Source: JAFKFH01 sp017307375
GTDB taxonomy: Bacteria; Pseudomonadota; Alphaproteobacteria; Ferrovibrionales; Ferrovibrionaceae
Direction: 5' to 3'
NCBI GenBank assembly: GCA_965229335.1
Contig: OZ245874.1
Location: 1,674,001-1,738,000 of the forward strand
DNA: 64,000 nucleotides
The translations under genes were made by a program, and so were the position numbers. The notes beneath the pieces were generated by a model. The model was not told the origin of the DNA, searched no databases, and was given only the letters and a program-made list of their open reading frames with translations. This document shows, piece after piece, positions 7,680-17,367 of the stretch. Position 1 is the first letter of the stretch; the number at the start of each line of letters is the position of its first letter.

Positions 7680-8081
7680 ATGAGCTTGTTGGAAGTTTCT
7701 CGCGGCCTCATGTCGACGGACGGAACGCATCTTCCCCTCGATGGCCGCGCCGTCCTGATCGCCGAGGACAATTTCGCCATCGCCGACGACCTGCGACGGG
7801 CTTTCGCCGGCCTGGGTGCCAGCGTCATCGGCCCGGTTCCGGATCTCGGGCGGGCCCTGCACATCGCCCGGACCGAAGACCAGCTGGACGGGGCCGTCCT
7901 CGACATCAACCTGCGCGGGCTGCTGGTTTTTCCGGTCGCCGAGATCCTGTGCGCACGCGGCGTCCCGTTCGTCTTCGCCACCGGTTATGACCAGACCATG
8001 GTCCCGGCGGGGTTCCGCCATGTGCCCCGCTGCGAGAAACCTATCGATCCGGTCCGGGTGGCCCTGGCCCTGTTCAACTGA
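7680..8081 (+). CDS. Single-domain response regulator
   Basis: A 133-residue receiver domain without output domain. The acidic pair is at Glu29/Asp30 (IAEDN), the phospho-accepting Asp75 is in GAVLDINL, Thr101 in FATGYD and Lys120 in CEKP, so it is probably phosphorylatable. Such stand-alone receivers in alphaproteobacteria often serve HWE/HisKA_2 kinases, so the kinase at 4139-6298 is a natural candidate partner (inference). A GGGAG sequence lies about 13 bases before the ATG; a second ATG at 7710 would remove ten N-terminal residues without touching the domain. Its 3' end overlaps the convergent gene by eight bases. Confidence 0.85.
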   Translation: MSLLEVSRGLMSTDGTHLPLDGRAVLIAEDNFAIADDLRRAFAGLGASVIGPVPDLGRALHIARTEDQLDGAVLDINLRGLLVFPVAEILCARGVPFVFATGYDQTMVPAGFRHVPRCEKPIDPVRVALALFN

Positions 8082-8364
8082 CCGTATCAGGCCGATCGCC
8101 GGCGGCGACCAGGCGCTCGGCGACGATGTCGCCGGCATGGAAGACGACCACGGCACGATACTTGGTGGCGAGATCGGCGAGGCTTTCGGCCTCGACCGCG
8201 CCGTCGGCAATGATGCTGGCGGGATGGGGGCGGACACGCCGGTCGGCGGGCAGCGCCTCCCGCGGCCGGACACCCAGATAGCGCGCGAGATATCCGCCCG
8301 CCGGCTTCTCGCTGATGACTACCTGGAACCGGCTGTCGCGGGTTTCGATGTCGACGATCGTCAC
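8074..8364 (-). CDS. Small conserved-type protein, paralogue of 2950-3258
   Basis: A 96-residue protein of unknown function, read from a GTG with a GGAAGG ribosome site six bases upstream (VTIVDIETRDSRFQVVISEK). It shares with the product of 2950-3258 the opening ET..SR(F/L).V.I, a Tyr/Gly turn, and the later GAVEAESLADLATKY segment, where the relative has GTVEASSIAELDAAC. No signal peptide or membrane helix. An in-frame GTG at 8424 lies inside the shared upstream DNA motif, which argues that the motif is regulatory and the later start is right. Confidence 0.6.
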   Translation of the reverse strand: MTIVDIETRDSRFQVVISEKPAGGYLARYLGVRPREALPADRRVRPHPASIIADGAVEAESLADLATKYRAVVVFHAGDIVAERLVAAGDRPDTVS

Positions 8365-8412
8365 GGTTTGCCTTCCACCCGGTTTCTGCCAGAAGTAGCG
8401 CGCCTGCCGGGC

Positions 8413-8434
8413 GCCGGCATTCACCTATGATAAT
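8413..8434 (-). promoter_or_regulatory. Conserved upstream motif, copy 2
   Basis: Minus strand ATTATCATAGGTGAATGCCGGC, lying ~50 bases before the GTG of the gene at 8364; near-identical to 3302-3323. A TTGCGC 18 bases upstream of TTATCA would complete a sigma-70-like promoter, though this is a weak -35. Confidence 0.45.
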
Positions 8435-8526
8435 GCCCTGCCGGATCCGCTGCGCAATGCCTGTCTCATTCACATAAGTTAAGTCAATGAGGATTATTTT
8501 CTTACGAATAATTTAGCTTTGCAGCC

Positions 8527-8552
8527 GGAACGTTGCCGGCATGCGGAGGTTC
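8527..8552 (+). promoter_or_regulatory. Candidate EcfG-type stress promoter
   Basis: GGAAC at 8527-8531, 17 bases, then GTT at 8549-8551. The alphaproteobacterial general-stress sigma factor EcfG recognises GGAAC-N16/17-CGTT; here the third-to-last element reads GGTT. It lies 75 bases before the hemerythrin gene at 8627, whose product type (hemerythrin plus KGG-like stress repeats) fits a stress regulon. Confidence 0.45.
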
Positions 8553-8626
8553 ACCGGGGACCCAGCTGATCGGCGGGCGGACAGGCGGCTGATCGCCTGT
8601 CGGGCGAGCCGAGGAAGGAGGTAACG

Positions 8627-10018
8627 GTGCCAAGCAAGCAGAAAGGCGCACAGGCCAACAGCGCTGCAAAAGCCGGCGCGGGGAAGGCCATCGCGGCGGT
8701 GGCGGCCCAGTCCATCACGACGAAGCCGCAGCAACAGCCTGCCGCCGTCAGCCAGCCCGGCGACGGGGTCTCGATGCTGAAGCAGGATCACCGCAAGGTC
8801 GATGCCTTGTTCACCCAATACGAGACCGAAGGGGCCGACAAGGCTTCGATCCGGCGTCAGATCTGCGACGAACTGATGATCCACGCGACGCTGGAGGAAG
8901 AAATCTTCTATCCCGCCTGCCGCGACCACGTCGAGGCGGCGGACGACAAGCTCGACGAAGCCCAGGTCGAGCACGACAGCGCCAAGGTGCTGATCATCGA
9001 GCTTCTGGAGGCAGAGGACGACGATGAGTATCTCGACGCGAAGGTGAAGGTCCTGGCCGAGCAGATCAGGACTCATGTGAAGGAAGAAGAAGCGGCCGAT
9101 GGCGTCCTGGCAAAGGCGCAGCAGGCCGGGATCAACAACCCCGATCTCGCCCGGCGGTTGCGGGAGAGGAAGTCGGTCCTGCAGATGCAGGCTCAGTCCG
9201 GCGACCTTCCCGAACCGCAGGTGATCTCCTTCCAGCACGTATTTGGTAGCAGCAAAGAAACGGAGGACGACATGAGCCGAGGGAATTATTCGGGTCGCGA
9301 CGAGCGCGGCCGCTTCACCGCCGACGATGATCGCGGCTACGGCCGCAGCCAGGGCCGCGGATCCAGCGCGAGCCGCAGCCGCTACGACGACGACGATGAC
9401 CGGCGCTATGGTCGCGGCGGTGGCAATGGCGGCAGCGGCTGGTACGGCGATTCGGAAGGCCACGCCGAGGCCGCGCGCCGCGGCTGGGAGAATCGTGACG
9501 ACAACGGCTATCGCGGCCGCGGTCGCGACGACGAGGACGATCGCCGCTACTCGACCCGCGGACGCGACGACGACGATTACCGGCGGTCCAGCCGATCGTC
9601 GGACGACCGGGGCCAGGGTGACCGAGGCCAGGGCGGCTGGTTCGGCGATCGCGAGGGTCACTCGGAAGCCTCGCGCCGCGGCTGGGAAGATCGCGATCGT
9701 GGCGGCTACAGCGCGCGCGGTCGCGACGACGACGATTACCGTCGTTCCAGCCGGTCGTCGGGCGATCGCGGTGACCGGGGCCAGGGTGGCTGGTTCGGCG
9801 ATCCCGAGGGCCACTCGGAAGCCTCGCGGCGCGGCTGGGAAGACCGTGACCGTGGCGGCTACCGCTCGCGCGGGCGCGACGACGACGATGATCGCCGCTA
9901 TTCGCGCAGCCGCCGCGACGACGATGACGACGGCCGGGGCCATGGCCGCGGCGGCTGGTTCGGCGACCCTGAGGGTCACTCGGAAGCCTCGCGCCGCGGC
10001 TGGGACCACCGCCGCTAA
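8627..10018 (+). CDS. Hemerythrin HHE protein with disordered charged repeat tail
   Basis: A 463-residue protein. Residues ~48-190 form a hemerythrin-like four-helix domain (LKQDHRKVDALF, then HATLEEEIFYP, then QVEHDSAKVL, then RTHVKEEE), with the His/Glu set needed for a di-iron centre. Residues ~216-463 are low-complexity Asp/Arg/Gly sequence with four copies of G-W-(F/Y)-G-D-x-E-G-H-(S/A)-E-A-(S/A)-R-R-G-W, reminiscent of KGG/GsiB-type desiccation repeats. The GTG start follows a perfect AAGGAGG. An internal ATG at 9272, with its own GGAGGA, would give the repeat protein alone, so two products are possible. Oxygen/iron or peroxide handling in a stress context is likely; exact role unknown. 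Confidence 0.75.
   Translation: MPSKQKGAQANSAAKAGAGKAIAAVAAQSITTKPQQQPAAVSQPGDGVSMLKQDHRKVDALFTQYETEGADKASIRRQICDELMIHATLEEEIFYPACRDHVEAADDKLDEAQVEHDSAKVLIIELLEAEDDDEYLDAKVKVLAEQIRTHVKEEEAADGVLAKAQQAGINNPDLARRLRERKSVLQMQAQSGDLPEPQVISFQHVFGSSKETEDDMSRGNYSGRDERGRFTADDDRGYGRSQGRGSSASRSRYDDDDDRRYGRGGGNGGSGWYGDSEGHAEAARRGWENRDDNGYRGRGRDDEDDRRYSTRGRDDDDYRRSSRSSDDRGQGDRGQGGWFGDREGHSEASRRGWEDRDRGGYSARGRDDDDYRRSSRSSGDRGDRGQGGWFGDPEGHSEASRRGWEDRDRGGYRSRGRDDDDDRRYSRSRRDDDDDGRGHGRGGWFGDPEGHSEASRRGWDHRR
9261..9274 (+). promoter_or_regulatory. Internal ribosome site and start in the hemerythrin gene
   Basis: CGGAGGACGAC directly before an in-frame ATG at 9272 (MSRGNYSGRDERGRF). The spacing is ideal, and the downstream part is a separate, self-contained repeat region. 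In many alphaproteobacteria comparable repeat proteins start with a similar MSRGNY sequence as their own gene. Confidence 0.5.
9437..10015 (+). repeat. Four in-frame tandem coding repeats
   Basis: Units begin at 9437, 9635, 9788 and 9953 (spacings 198, 153 and 165 bases). Each encodes GW(F/Y)GD.EGH(S/A)EA(S/A)RRGW followed by a variable Arg/Asp/Ser/Gly spacer such as RGRDDDDYRRSSRSS. Units 2-4 are nearly identical in the core, unit 1 is more diverged, suggesting recent internal duplication. Confidence 0.85.
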
Positions 10019-10045
10019 GGCTCGACGGCAAGGCGACGGCCTGGA

Positions 10046-10071
10046 ACCCGGAGGGAGCAATCCCTCCGGGT
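10046..10071. terminator. Stem-loop between convergent genes
   Basis: ACCCGGAGGGA, GCAA loop, TCCCTCCGGGT: a perfect 11-bp stem with a GNRA tetraloop, lying in the 70-base gap between the convergent hemerythrin gene and the ligase/crotonase fusion gene. No long T-run follows, but position and stability suit a bidirectional terminator. Confidence 0.65.
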
Positions 10072-10088
10072 ATTCCGCGTGGGCAGGG

Positions 10089-12670
10089 TCAGCCGAAGCG
10101 CGGCGGGCGTTTTTCGCGGAATGCGGCCAGGCCCTCGACCAAGTCGCGACCGTCGACATGGATGGCAAAACGCTCGAGTTCCGCTTGCAGACCCCGTTCG
10201 CGGCCGGGGCCGCCCGTCATCAGTGCCTTTATGTGGCGCACCACTTCCGGGCTGGCGGCGCAGATGTCGCGGGCAAGTGCACGCGACCGTTCCATGACCT
10301 GCGCCGCCGGCACCACCTCATTGATCAGGCCCCAGCCCGCGAGCGTCTCGGCGGTGACGAGTTTGGCGGTATAGAGAAGTTCGCGTGCGTGCGAGGCGGA
10401 CAGACGCTCGACCAGCCGCACCGTCGAACCGCCCGCCGGTACCACGCCGTAGCGGGCATGGCCGTCGCCGATGCGCGCGCCGGCCGCGGCGACGATCAGG
10501 TCGCAGGCCAGCATCAGTTCGATTCCGCCGGCGACGGCGGTGCCGTTGACGGCGGCGATCACCGGTACCGGCAGTCCGGCCAGCCGGCTGATGACGCGCT
10601 GGTTGTAGGCAAGGTCGCGCAGCAGCAGTGCCTTGCCGGCGTGCAGCGTCGCCTCGAATTCGATCAGGTCCCCGCCGGCACAGAACGCCCGGCCGGCGCC
10701 GGTCAGAATGACGGCCCGCAGGTCGTCCATGGTTTCCAGGTCGGCAAGCTGCGCGTCCAACCGATGCATGAGCTCGCGCGAGGCGGCGTTGAGTTGGGCC
10801 GGACGATTGAGCGTCACGATGGCGATGCCATCCTCGATGTCGAGCGTGACGGCGTCGGCCCGGGCCAGGATATAGGTTTGCGGCAAGGGTCGAAGGGCCG
10901 CGGCCAGCGCGGCAAGTTGGCTGTCGGTGGCGGTCGAAAGCGTGACCTCGACAACGGGTTGCCTGCCGTCGTCCGTGCCGGTGGCGATCTCGACGGCAAC
11001 ATCCGGCCCGCAGATCGCCGCTGCCTCCAGCCGTACCTTCTCGCGGATTGCGAGATCGCGCAGCGCCGGCTTGAAGATCTTGCCGACCGCGGTGACCGGC
11101 AGCGCATCGATCAGCATGACGCTGCGCGGCCGGGCCGGCGGCTCATGGACATGGTCGTCGAGAAAGCGTCGCAGCGCATCGGGATCGATCATCACGCCCG
11201 GTTGCGCCACCACGAACAGCGCGGGTACTTCGCCGGCATGCTGGTCGGGCATGCCGACCGCGGCGCTGATCTGGATTCCCGGGAAGCGGTTGGCGACATC
11301 CTCGATCGCCGCCGGATCGATATTGTGGCCGCTACGGACGATCAGGTCTTTCTCCCGGCCGGTCAGCACCAGCCGTTCGTCATCAGTCAGATAGCCGATA
11401 TCGCCCGTCGTGAGCCAGCCATCGTCGCCGAGGGTGCCGTGGTTATGGGCCGGATCGAGATAGCCGGGGAATACCTGCGGGCCGCGCACCTGGACCAGGC
11501 CGCTTTCGCCCGGGCCGCAGGGCGCGTGTCCGCGATCGAGCGCGACGATACGGGTTTGGGCGTAGGGCGCCCTGAACCCGACGCTGCCGGGCACGCGCTC
11601 GCCCCGGCCCGGGTTGAAGGCGATGGCCGCCGCCGTCTCGGTCATGCCGTAGGTTTCATAGAGACGGATGCCGGTCGCGGCCTCGAAGCGCTGCCCGACC
11701 GCCGCGGGCAGTACGGCACCGCCGGTGCCGGCCATGCGCACCGACGAGACGTCGGTGCCGGGCACCCAGGCCTGGGTGATCGCCGCGATCGATGTCGGCA
11801 CGCCGGTGACGACCGTGGCCCGGAATCGCTGCACGATGTCCCAGTAGCGCCGGACGACGTCGGGCGGGCGCAGGCCGTAGGGCGAGGGCACCACCACATG
11901 TCCACCGGCGGCGAGCACCGCCAGCCCGGTCGTGATCGTGCCGCCGACGTGGAAGAACGGAAAGCCGTTGATGACGACATCGTTCTCGTCATAGCCGTAG
12001 ACCTGCCCGAAGCCGAAGGCTGCGTGGATCTGGTTGCCGTGGGTCAGTTGCACCAGCTTCGGCCGTCCGGTGGTGCCGCCGGTGTGGAACAAGGCGCAGA
12101 CCGTGTCGCGATCATTGGCGGGGGTGAAGTCGAGCGCATCGGCGCGATGCGTTCGCAGCGCGTCGTCAAGGCCTCCGCCCATGACAAGGACATGGCGCAG
12201 GCTCGGCACGTGATCCAGCACCCCCTCGGCCTTGGCCCGGCAGGCTTCGTCCAGCCGCCGGTCGGCCACGACCAGGATTTCGGCCCGTTGCGCATTGAGC
12301 AGGTCGAAGATCGCCTCGCGCGACAGCAGGTAGTTCAGCGTGCCCGCCACACCTGCGACCTGTGCGCCGAGCAGGGCGGCGGGCAGACCCGGCAGGGTCG
12401 GGGTCAGGAAGGCGACGCTGCCTTTCCCCGGTCGGATTCCCAGGCCGTGGAACAGGTTCGCCGCCCGGGTGATCTCGGCCAGCAGGTCGCGGTGCGACAG
12501 CGTGGCCTCGCTCTCGCCGCCCAGCACGGTCAGGGCGGGGCGCTCGCCCGAGGTCGCCAGGAACAGGTCGTAAAGATTGCGGGCGGTGACCACCTCGTCA
12601 TAGGGCATCGCCTCGATCGCCGCGATGTCGGCGATCGTGCGGACGGTTCGTACCGGCCCGGTCGTCCGCA

Positions 12671-12671
<1 letters not shown>
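10089..12671 (-). CDS. Acyl-CoA synthetase fused to a crotonase-fold domain
   Basis: An 860-residue fusion. Residues ~25-600 are an AMP-forming acyl-CoA synthetase: HTGGTTGRPK at ~196-205, YGMTET, WLTTGDIGYL, GREKDLIVRSG and the C-terminal Lys in VTAVGKIFK. Residues ~605-860 are a crotonase-type enoyl-CoA hydratase/isomerase (VTLNRPAQLNA, AFCAGGDL oxyanion-hole region, AAVNGTAVAGGIELMLACDL). At the position of the first catalytic Glu of crotonase (PEI) this protein has GHARYG, so His replaces it, while the second Glu (HAREL) remains; the reaction is therefore not plain hydration. It is the last gene of a CUT2 transporter operon and its ATG overlaps the ATPase stop (TGATG). A single polypeptide would activate an acid to its CoA ester and transform it, as feruloyl-CoA synthetase and hydratase/lyase do separately (analogy only). 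Confidence 0.85.
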
Positions 12672-14164
<1,493 letters not shown>

Positions 14165-14165
14165 T

Positions 14166-15194
14166 TCATGCCTCCGGCAAGGCGACGACGACGTCGTCGC
14201 CGCGCGCGGCCGCGAAGACGGTTCCGCCATGCGCGACGACGCTGGTGATGCCATGGGTGTGGCCATCGGCCCGGCTATGCAGGCTCGATACCGGCTGGAA
14301 TGCCGCATCGAGCCGGACGCACAGGCCGGTCGACAGGCTCGGTGCCCAGGGTTTCAGCAGGCCCAGATGCTTGACTCCGCCGCCCTGCAGCGGCTCGTAG
14401 AAGCTGCGCCCCGATCGCAGTTTCGGCGCGATCCAGTAGGGCTGCGGCACTTCGGCGATCATTCGCCTGACATAGGCGGGTTCGCGCAGCACGAATTCGA
14501 CGAGCTGGCTGCGCGGCGCGAAGATCGCCAGCCAGTAGTGGTCGCCGCTGCGCGACAGCCGGCCCGGATAGCCCGGCAGGTCGCCATGGAGGACCCGGGG
14601 CCGTGCCGGTTCGCCGGGATCGATGCAGACCAGGCGGTGCTTCCAGGCCTCGGCCACGACCGGCCGGCCCTTGCCGTCGACCGCCAGGCCGCTCGGCCAG
14701 GCGAGGCCGGCGGCAAGTCGCGCGGCACGGCCCGTGGCCAGGTCGATCTGCCACAGGCTGCCGGTGGCGCCGCGCTGCAGCAGATCGAGCTGCCACTCGT
14801 CGGGCCGATGGCGCGCCGACCCGCAGGCGACATAGAGCGCGGTTTCCGTGATGGCCATCGCGGTGATGCACCCGCCCTCGATGCGATGGCGGCGCCCGTC
14901 GAGCAGGATGTCGCCGTTTGCCAGCGCGATCGCCGCACCTTCGATGCAGGTGATGCGATCGTCCACCCGCAGCACGTGCTGCCATCGGCCCGCGGCATCG
15001 AGCGTCAGGAGGGTATCGCCGGCCGCGGCAAGCAGCCGGCCGCCATGGACTGTCAGGCAGTCGACGCCGTCGAGGCGATGTCGTGCCGCGGCCTCGTCCA
15101 ATGCCCGGTTCGGCCGCAGCGCGCCGTCAAGCGGCGGCACCGTTACGGCGGCATCGCCGCGACCCAGGAAGTTGTCGATTGCCCTGAGGATCAT
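14166..15194 (-). CDS. SMP-30/strictosidine-synthase-like beta-propeller protein
   Basis: A 342-residue protein with the repeated strand pattern of the SMP-30/gluconolactonase/strictosidine synthase-like six-bladed propeller: LTLDAAGRWQHVL, LANGDILLDG, WQIDLATGRAARLAAGLAWPSGLAVDG, LHGDLPGYPGRLSRSGDHYWLAIFAP. The phrase DLPGYPG..R...G.YWLA is shared with the lactonase-like half of its neighbour at 15191-17305, so the two are homologous. Lactone or ester hydrolysis is plausible but the metal ligands cannot be assigned by eye. No signal peptide, so cytoplasmic. ATG overlaps the upstream stop (ATGA), so translation is coupled. Confidence 0.75.
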   Translation of the reverse strand: MILRAIDNFLGRGDAAVTVPPLDGALRPNRALDEAAARHRLDGVDCLTVHGGRLLAAAGDTLLTLDAAGRWQHVLRVDDRITCIEGAAIALANGDILLDGRRHRIEGGCITAMAITETALYVACGSARHRPDEWQLDLLQRGATGSLWQIDLATGRAARLAAGLAWPSGLAVDGKGRPVVAEAWKHRLVCIDPGEPARPRVLHGDLPGYPGRLSRSGDHYWLAIFAPRSQLVEFVLREPAYVRRMIAEVPQPYWIAPKLRSGRSFYEPLQGGGVKHLGLLKPWAPSLSTGLCVRLDAAFQPVSSLHSRADGHTHGITSVVAHGGTVFAAARGDDVVVALPEA

Positions 15195-17305
15195 GACCGC
15201 CCCCAATAGGCGCGCTGGCCGGTCCACTCGGGATCGGCATCCGGCAGTTTCAGGCGCCCGATGCGGTTGTTCAGCAGGCCACCGATATAGAGATGGCCGC
15301 GATGCTCGCGCATCGAGGTGATCATCGGGTGGTTCTCGCCGCCCTGGTCCCAGAGGACGTCGAGGATCGTGCCCTGGTCGTCGAAGCGGACGACGCAACC
15401 GGAATTGATATTGGGATAGAGCCATTCGTCCGGCGCGATGCGCCGGGCCATGCGCTTGCGGAAGCCCGGCATCTTGAGTGCGAGGTCGAGCGACGGGGTA
15501 CGCATGCCGACCAGCGCCAGCCAGTAGGTGCCGTCCGAGGCGCGATTGATGTTGTCGGGGTATCCCGGCAGGTCGGCGATGACCGTCTCGACACTGCCGG
15601 ACTTCGGTCCGGCGAAGTAATAGCGGCTGACCCGGCAGCCCCAGGTCTCGGCGAACAGGAACGACTGGCCGTCATGGGTCATGCAGATCCCATTGGGGAA
15701 CATCAGGTTCTTCAGCACCGTCCGCGTGCTGGCCGTGGCCGGGTCGTAGCAGACGATGCGGCCGTTGCCGCGCGCCTCGAGGCAGTCGACCGGCCATTCG
15801 TGCATTTCGTAGCGGATCGTCGCTTCGCTGAAGAATACCCGGCCGTCCGGCGCGATATCGAGGTCGTCGGCCAGGCGCAGGCGCGAATCGTCGACGATCG
15901 AGAACCACGACCGGTTGGTCTCGTCGGTCAGCTTCTCGATCCTGCGGTCGGGGGTGATGCGGTAGAGCCCCATGCCGCCGATGCAGCAGAGCAGGTTGCC
16001 GTCGCGGTCGAACGCCATGCCGAGCGGCCGGCCGCCGACATGGGCGTAGACTTCCCAGCGGCGGTAGTCGGGGGCAAGGAACCGGATGATGTCGCCGGTG
16101 CGGTTGCCTGCATAGATGTGGTCGTCGTCGTCGAGGATCACGTCCTCCGGCCCGTCGATCTCGCCCAGCCCGATCAGTTCGACCCCGCGCAGGCGGTCGT
16201 TCAGCGCGTAGGGCGAGCCCGCGTCGGTGCCCGGGGCGGGCGGCAATGCGGCGAAGACCGGGGAGACGTAGACCTTCGACAGCACCTTGTGACGGTTCTT
16301 CAGCCAGCGGACGTCGATGGCGACGGCGCCGAGCAGCACGAGGCCGAGCAGCAGCGAGTTGGCGCCGCTGGTGACACCGAGGCGCACCAGGCTGTTGACC
16401 ATGATCATCACCGTGATCGACCCGATGATCGCCTTGGCGGCCGAGCCGCGCCCGCCGCCCAGGCTGTTGCCGCCTAGCACGGCGGCGGTCAGCGCCGCGA
16501 CCTCGAGCCCGATGCCGGTATCGGCGCCGGCACCGCCGAGGCGCGAGGCGAACAGCACGCCGGCCAGCGCCGCAAGGGTGCCGGAGACGACATAGGTCAG
16601 ACAGATCACCCGCCGCACCGGGATGCCGACATTGTGGGCCGAGCGGCGCGAGCCGCCGGTGGCCAGCACGTGCCAGCCGATGCGCGAGCGGCTGAGGATC
16701 AGATGGGCCGCGATCGCGACGACGGCGGTGACGACGACGCTGAACGGCAGGCCGGCGACCGACCCCTCGCCGAAGAAGAACCAGATGTCGGAATCGACGA
16801 AGGCGGCGGCGATCGCGACCGAGTATTTCAGCAGCAGCATGTCGACCACCGCGCGCACGATGATCAGCGTGACCAGGGTGGTGAGGAAGGCGCGCAGGCG
16901 GAGATAGCCGACCAGCAGGCCGTTGATCAGGCCGACCGCGGCGCCGCAGCCCAGGGTCGCGGCCACCACCGCGCCGACCGGCCAGCCGGCGACGTTGAGC
17001 AGGGCGAGCGCGACGATATTGCCCAGCGCGAAGGTCGAGCCGACGCTGAGGTCGATGCCGCCGGCGACCATCACGATCATCAGCGCCAGCACCAGCAGGC
17101 TGAATTCGCCCCATTGGCGCAACAGATTGCCGATGCTGCCCGCGCTGAAGAAGTCGGGGATCAGGGCGCCGAAGGTCGCGACGACCGCGATCAGGATGAC
17201 AGCGGGGATGACGTTGTCGATCCAGCGCTTGGTCAGGAGTTCGCCGAGGAGATGATCGGGCACGACGCGATAGCGCCAGTACGCAACGGTATCTGACAGG
17301 GACAT
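15191..17305 (-). CDS. ABC permease fused to an SMP-30/lactonase-like domain
   Basis: A 704-residue fusion. Residues ~25-325 are a BPD_transp_2 (CUT2) permease with about nine hydrophobic helices, including AGGIDLSVGSTFALGN and the late ...LTAAVLGGNSLGGGRGS loop typical of RbsC/XylH. Residues ~350-704 are a six-bladed propeller of the SMP-30/strictosidine synthase type: LGEIDGPEDVILDDDDHIYAG, GNLLCCIGGMGLYRI, DGRVFFSEA, FPNGICMTHDGQSFLFAETWGCRV, ADLPGYPDNINRASDGTYWLAL. With even/odd helix topology unresolved, the propeller side of the membrane is uncertain; cytosolic placement would match its soluble paralogue encoded next. AAGG ribosome site four bases before the ATG. The fusion couples import to lactone/ester hydrolysis, by inference. 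Confidence 0.85.
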   Translation of the reverse strand: MSLSDTVAYWRYRVVPDHLLGELLTKRWIDNVIPAVILIAVVATFGALIPDFFSAGSIGNLLRQWGEFSLLVLALMIVMVAGGIDLSVGSTFALGNIVALALLNVAGWPVGAVVAATLGCGAAVGLINGLLVGYLRLRAFLTTLVTLIIVRAVVDMLLLKYSVAIAAAFVDSDIWFFFGEGSVAGLPFSVVVTAVVAIAAHLILSRSRIGWHVLATGGSRRSAHNVGIPVRRVICLTYVVSGTLAALAGVLFASRLGGAGADTGIGLEVAALTAAVLGGNSLGGGRGSAAKAIIGSITVMIMVNSLVRLGVTSGANSLLLGLVLLGAVAIDVRWLKNRHKVLSKVYVSPVFAALPPAPGTDAGSPYALNDRLRGVELIGLGEIDGPEDVILDDDDHIYAGNRTGDIIRFLAPDYRRWEVYAHVGGRPLGMAFDRDGNLLCCIGGMGLYRITPDRRIEKLTDETNRSWFSIVDDSRLRLADDLDIAPDGRVFFSEATIRYEMHEWPVDCLEARGNGRIVCYDPATASTRTVLKNLMFPNGICMTHDGQSFLFAETWGCRVSRYYFAGPKSGSVETVIADLPGYPDNINRASDGTYWLALVGMRTPSLDLALKMPGFRKRMARRIAPDEWLYPNINSGCVVRFDDQGTILDVLWDQGGENHPMITSMREHRGHLYIGGLLNNRIGRLKLPDADPEWTGQRAYWGRS

Positions 17306-17331
17306 GATGCCTTGCTCTGTTCGCCTGAGGG

Positions 17332-17357
17332 GCCGGCACGGCGGTGGCCGTGCCGGC
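17332..17357 (-). other. Intercistronic stem-loop after binding-protein gene
   Basis: Perfect 11-bp stem GCCGGCACGGC / GCCGTGCCGGC with loop GGTG (plus-strand reading), 11 bases past the stop of the binding-protein gene and 27 before the permease start. Such hairpins often protect the upstream mRNA and lower downstream expression. Confidence 0.7.
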
Positions 17358-17367
17358 GGCTGCGGAA

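Noticed and set aside
9437..10015. CRISPR-like array
   Set aside because: The repeats are in-frame coding repeats with protein-level conservation and spacers of 150-200 bases, not a CRISPR.
14165..14308. N-terminal extension of the CUT2 ATPase
   Set aside because: No similarity to ATPases, and the ATG at 14164 has a good ribosome site and the normal family start.
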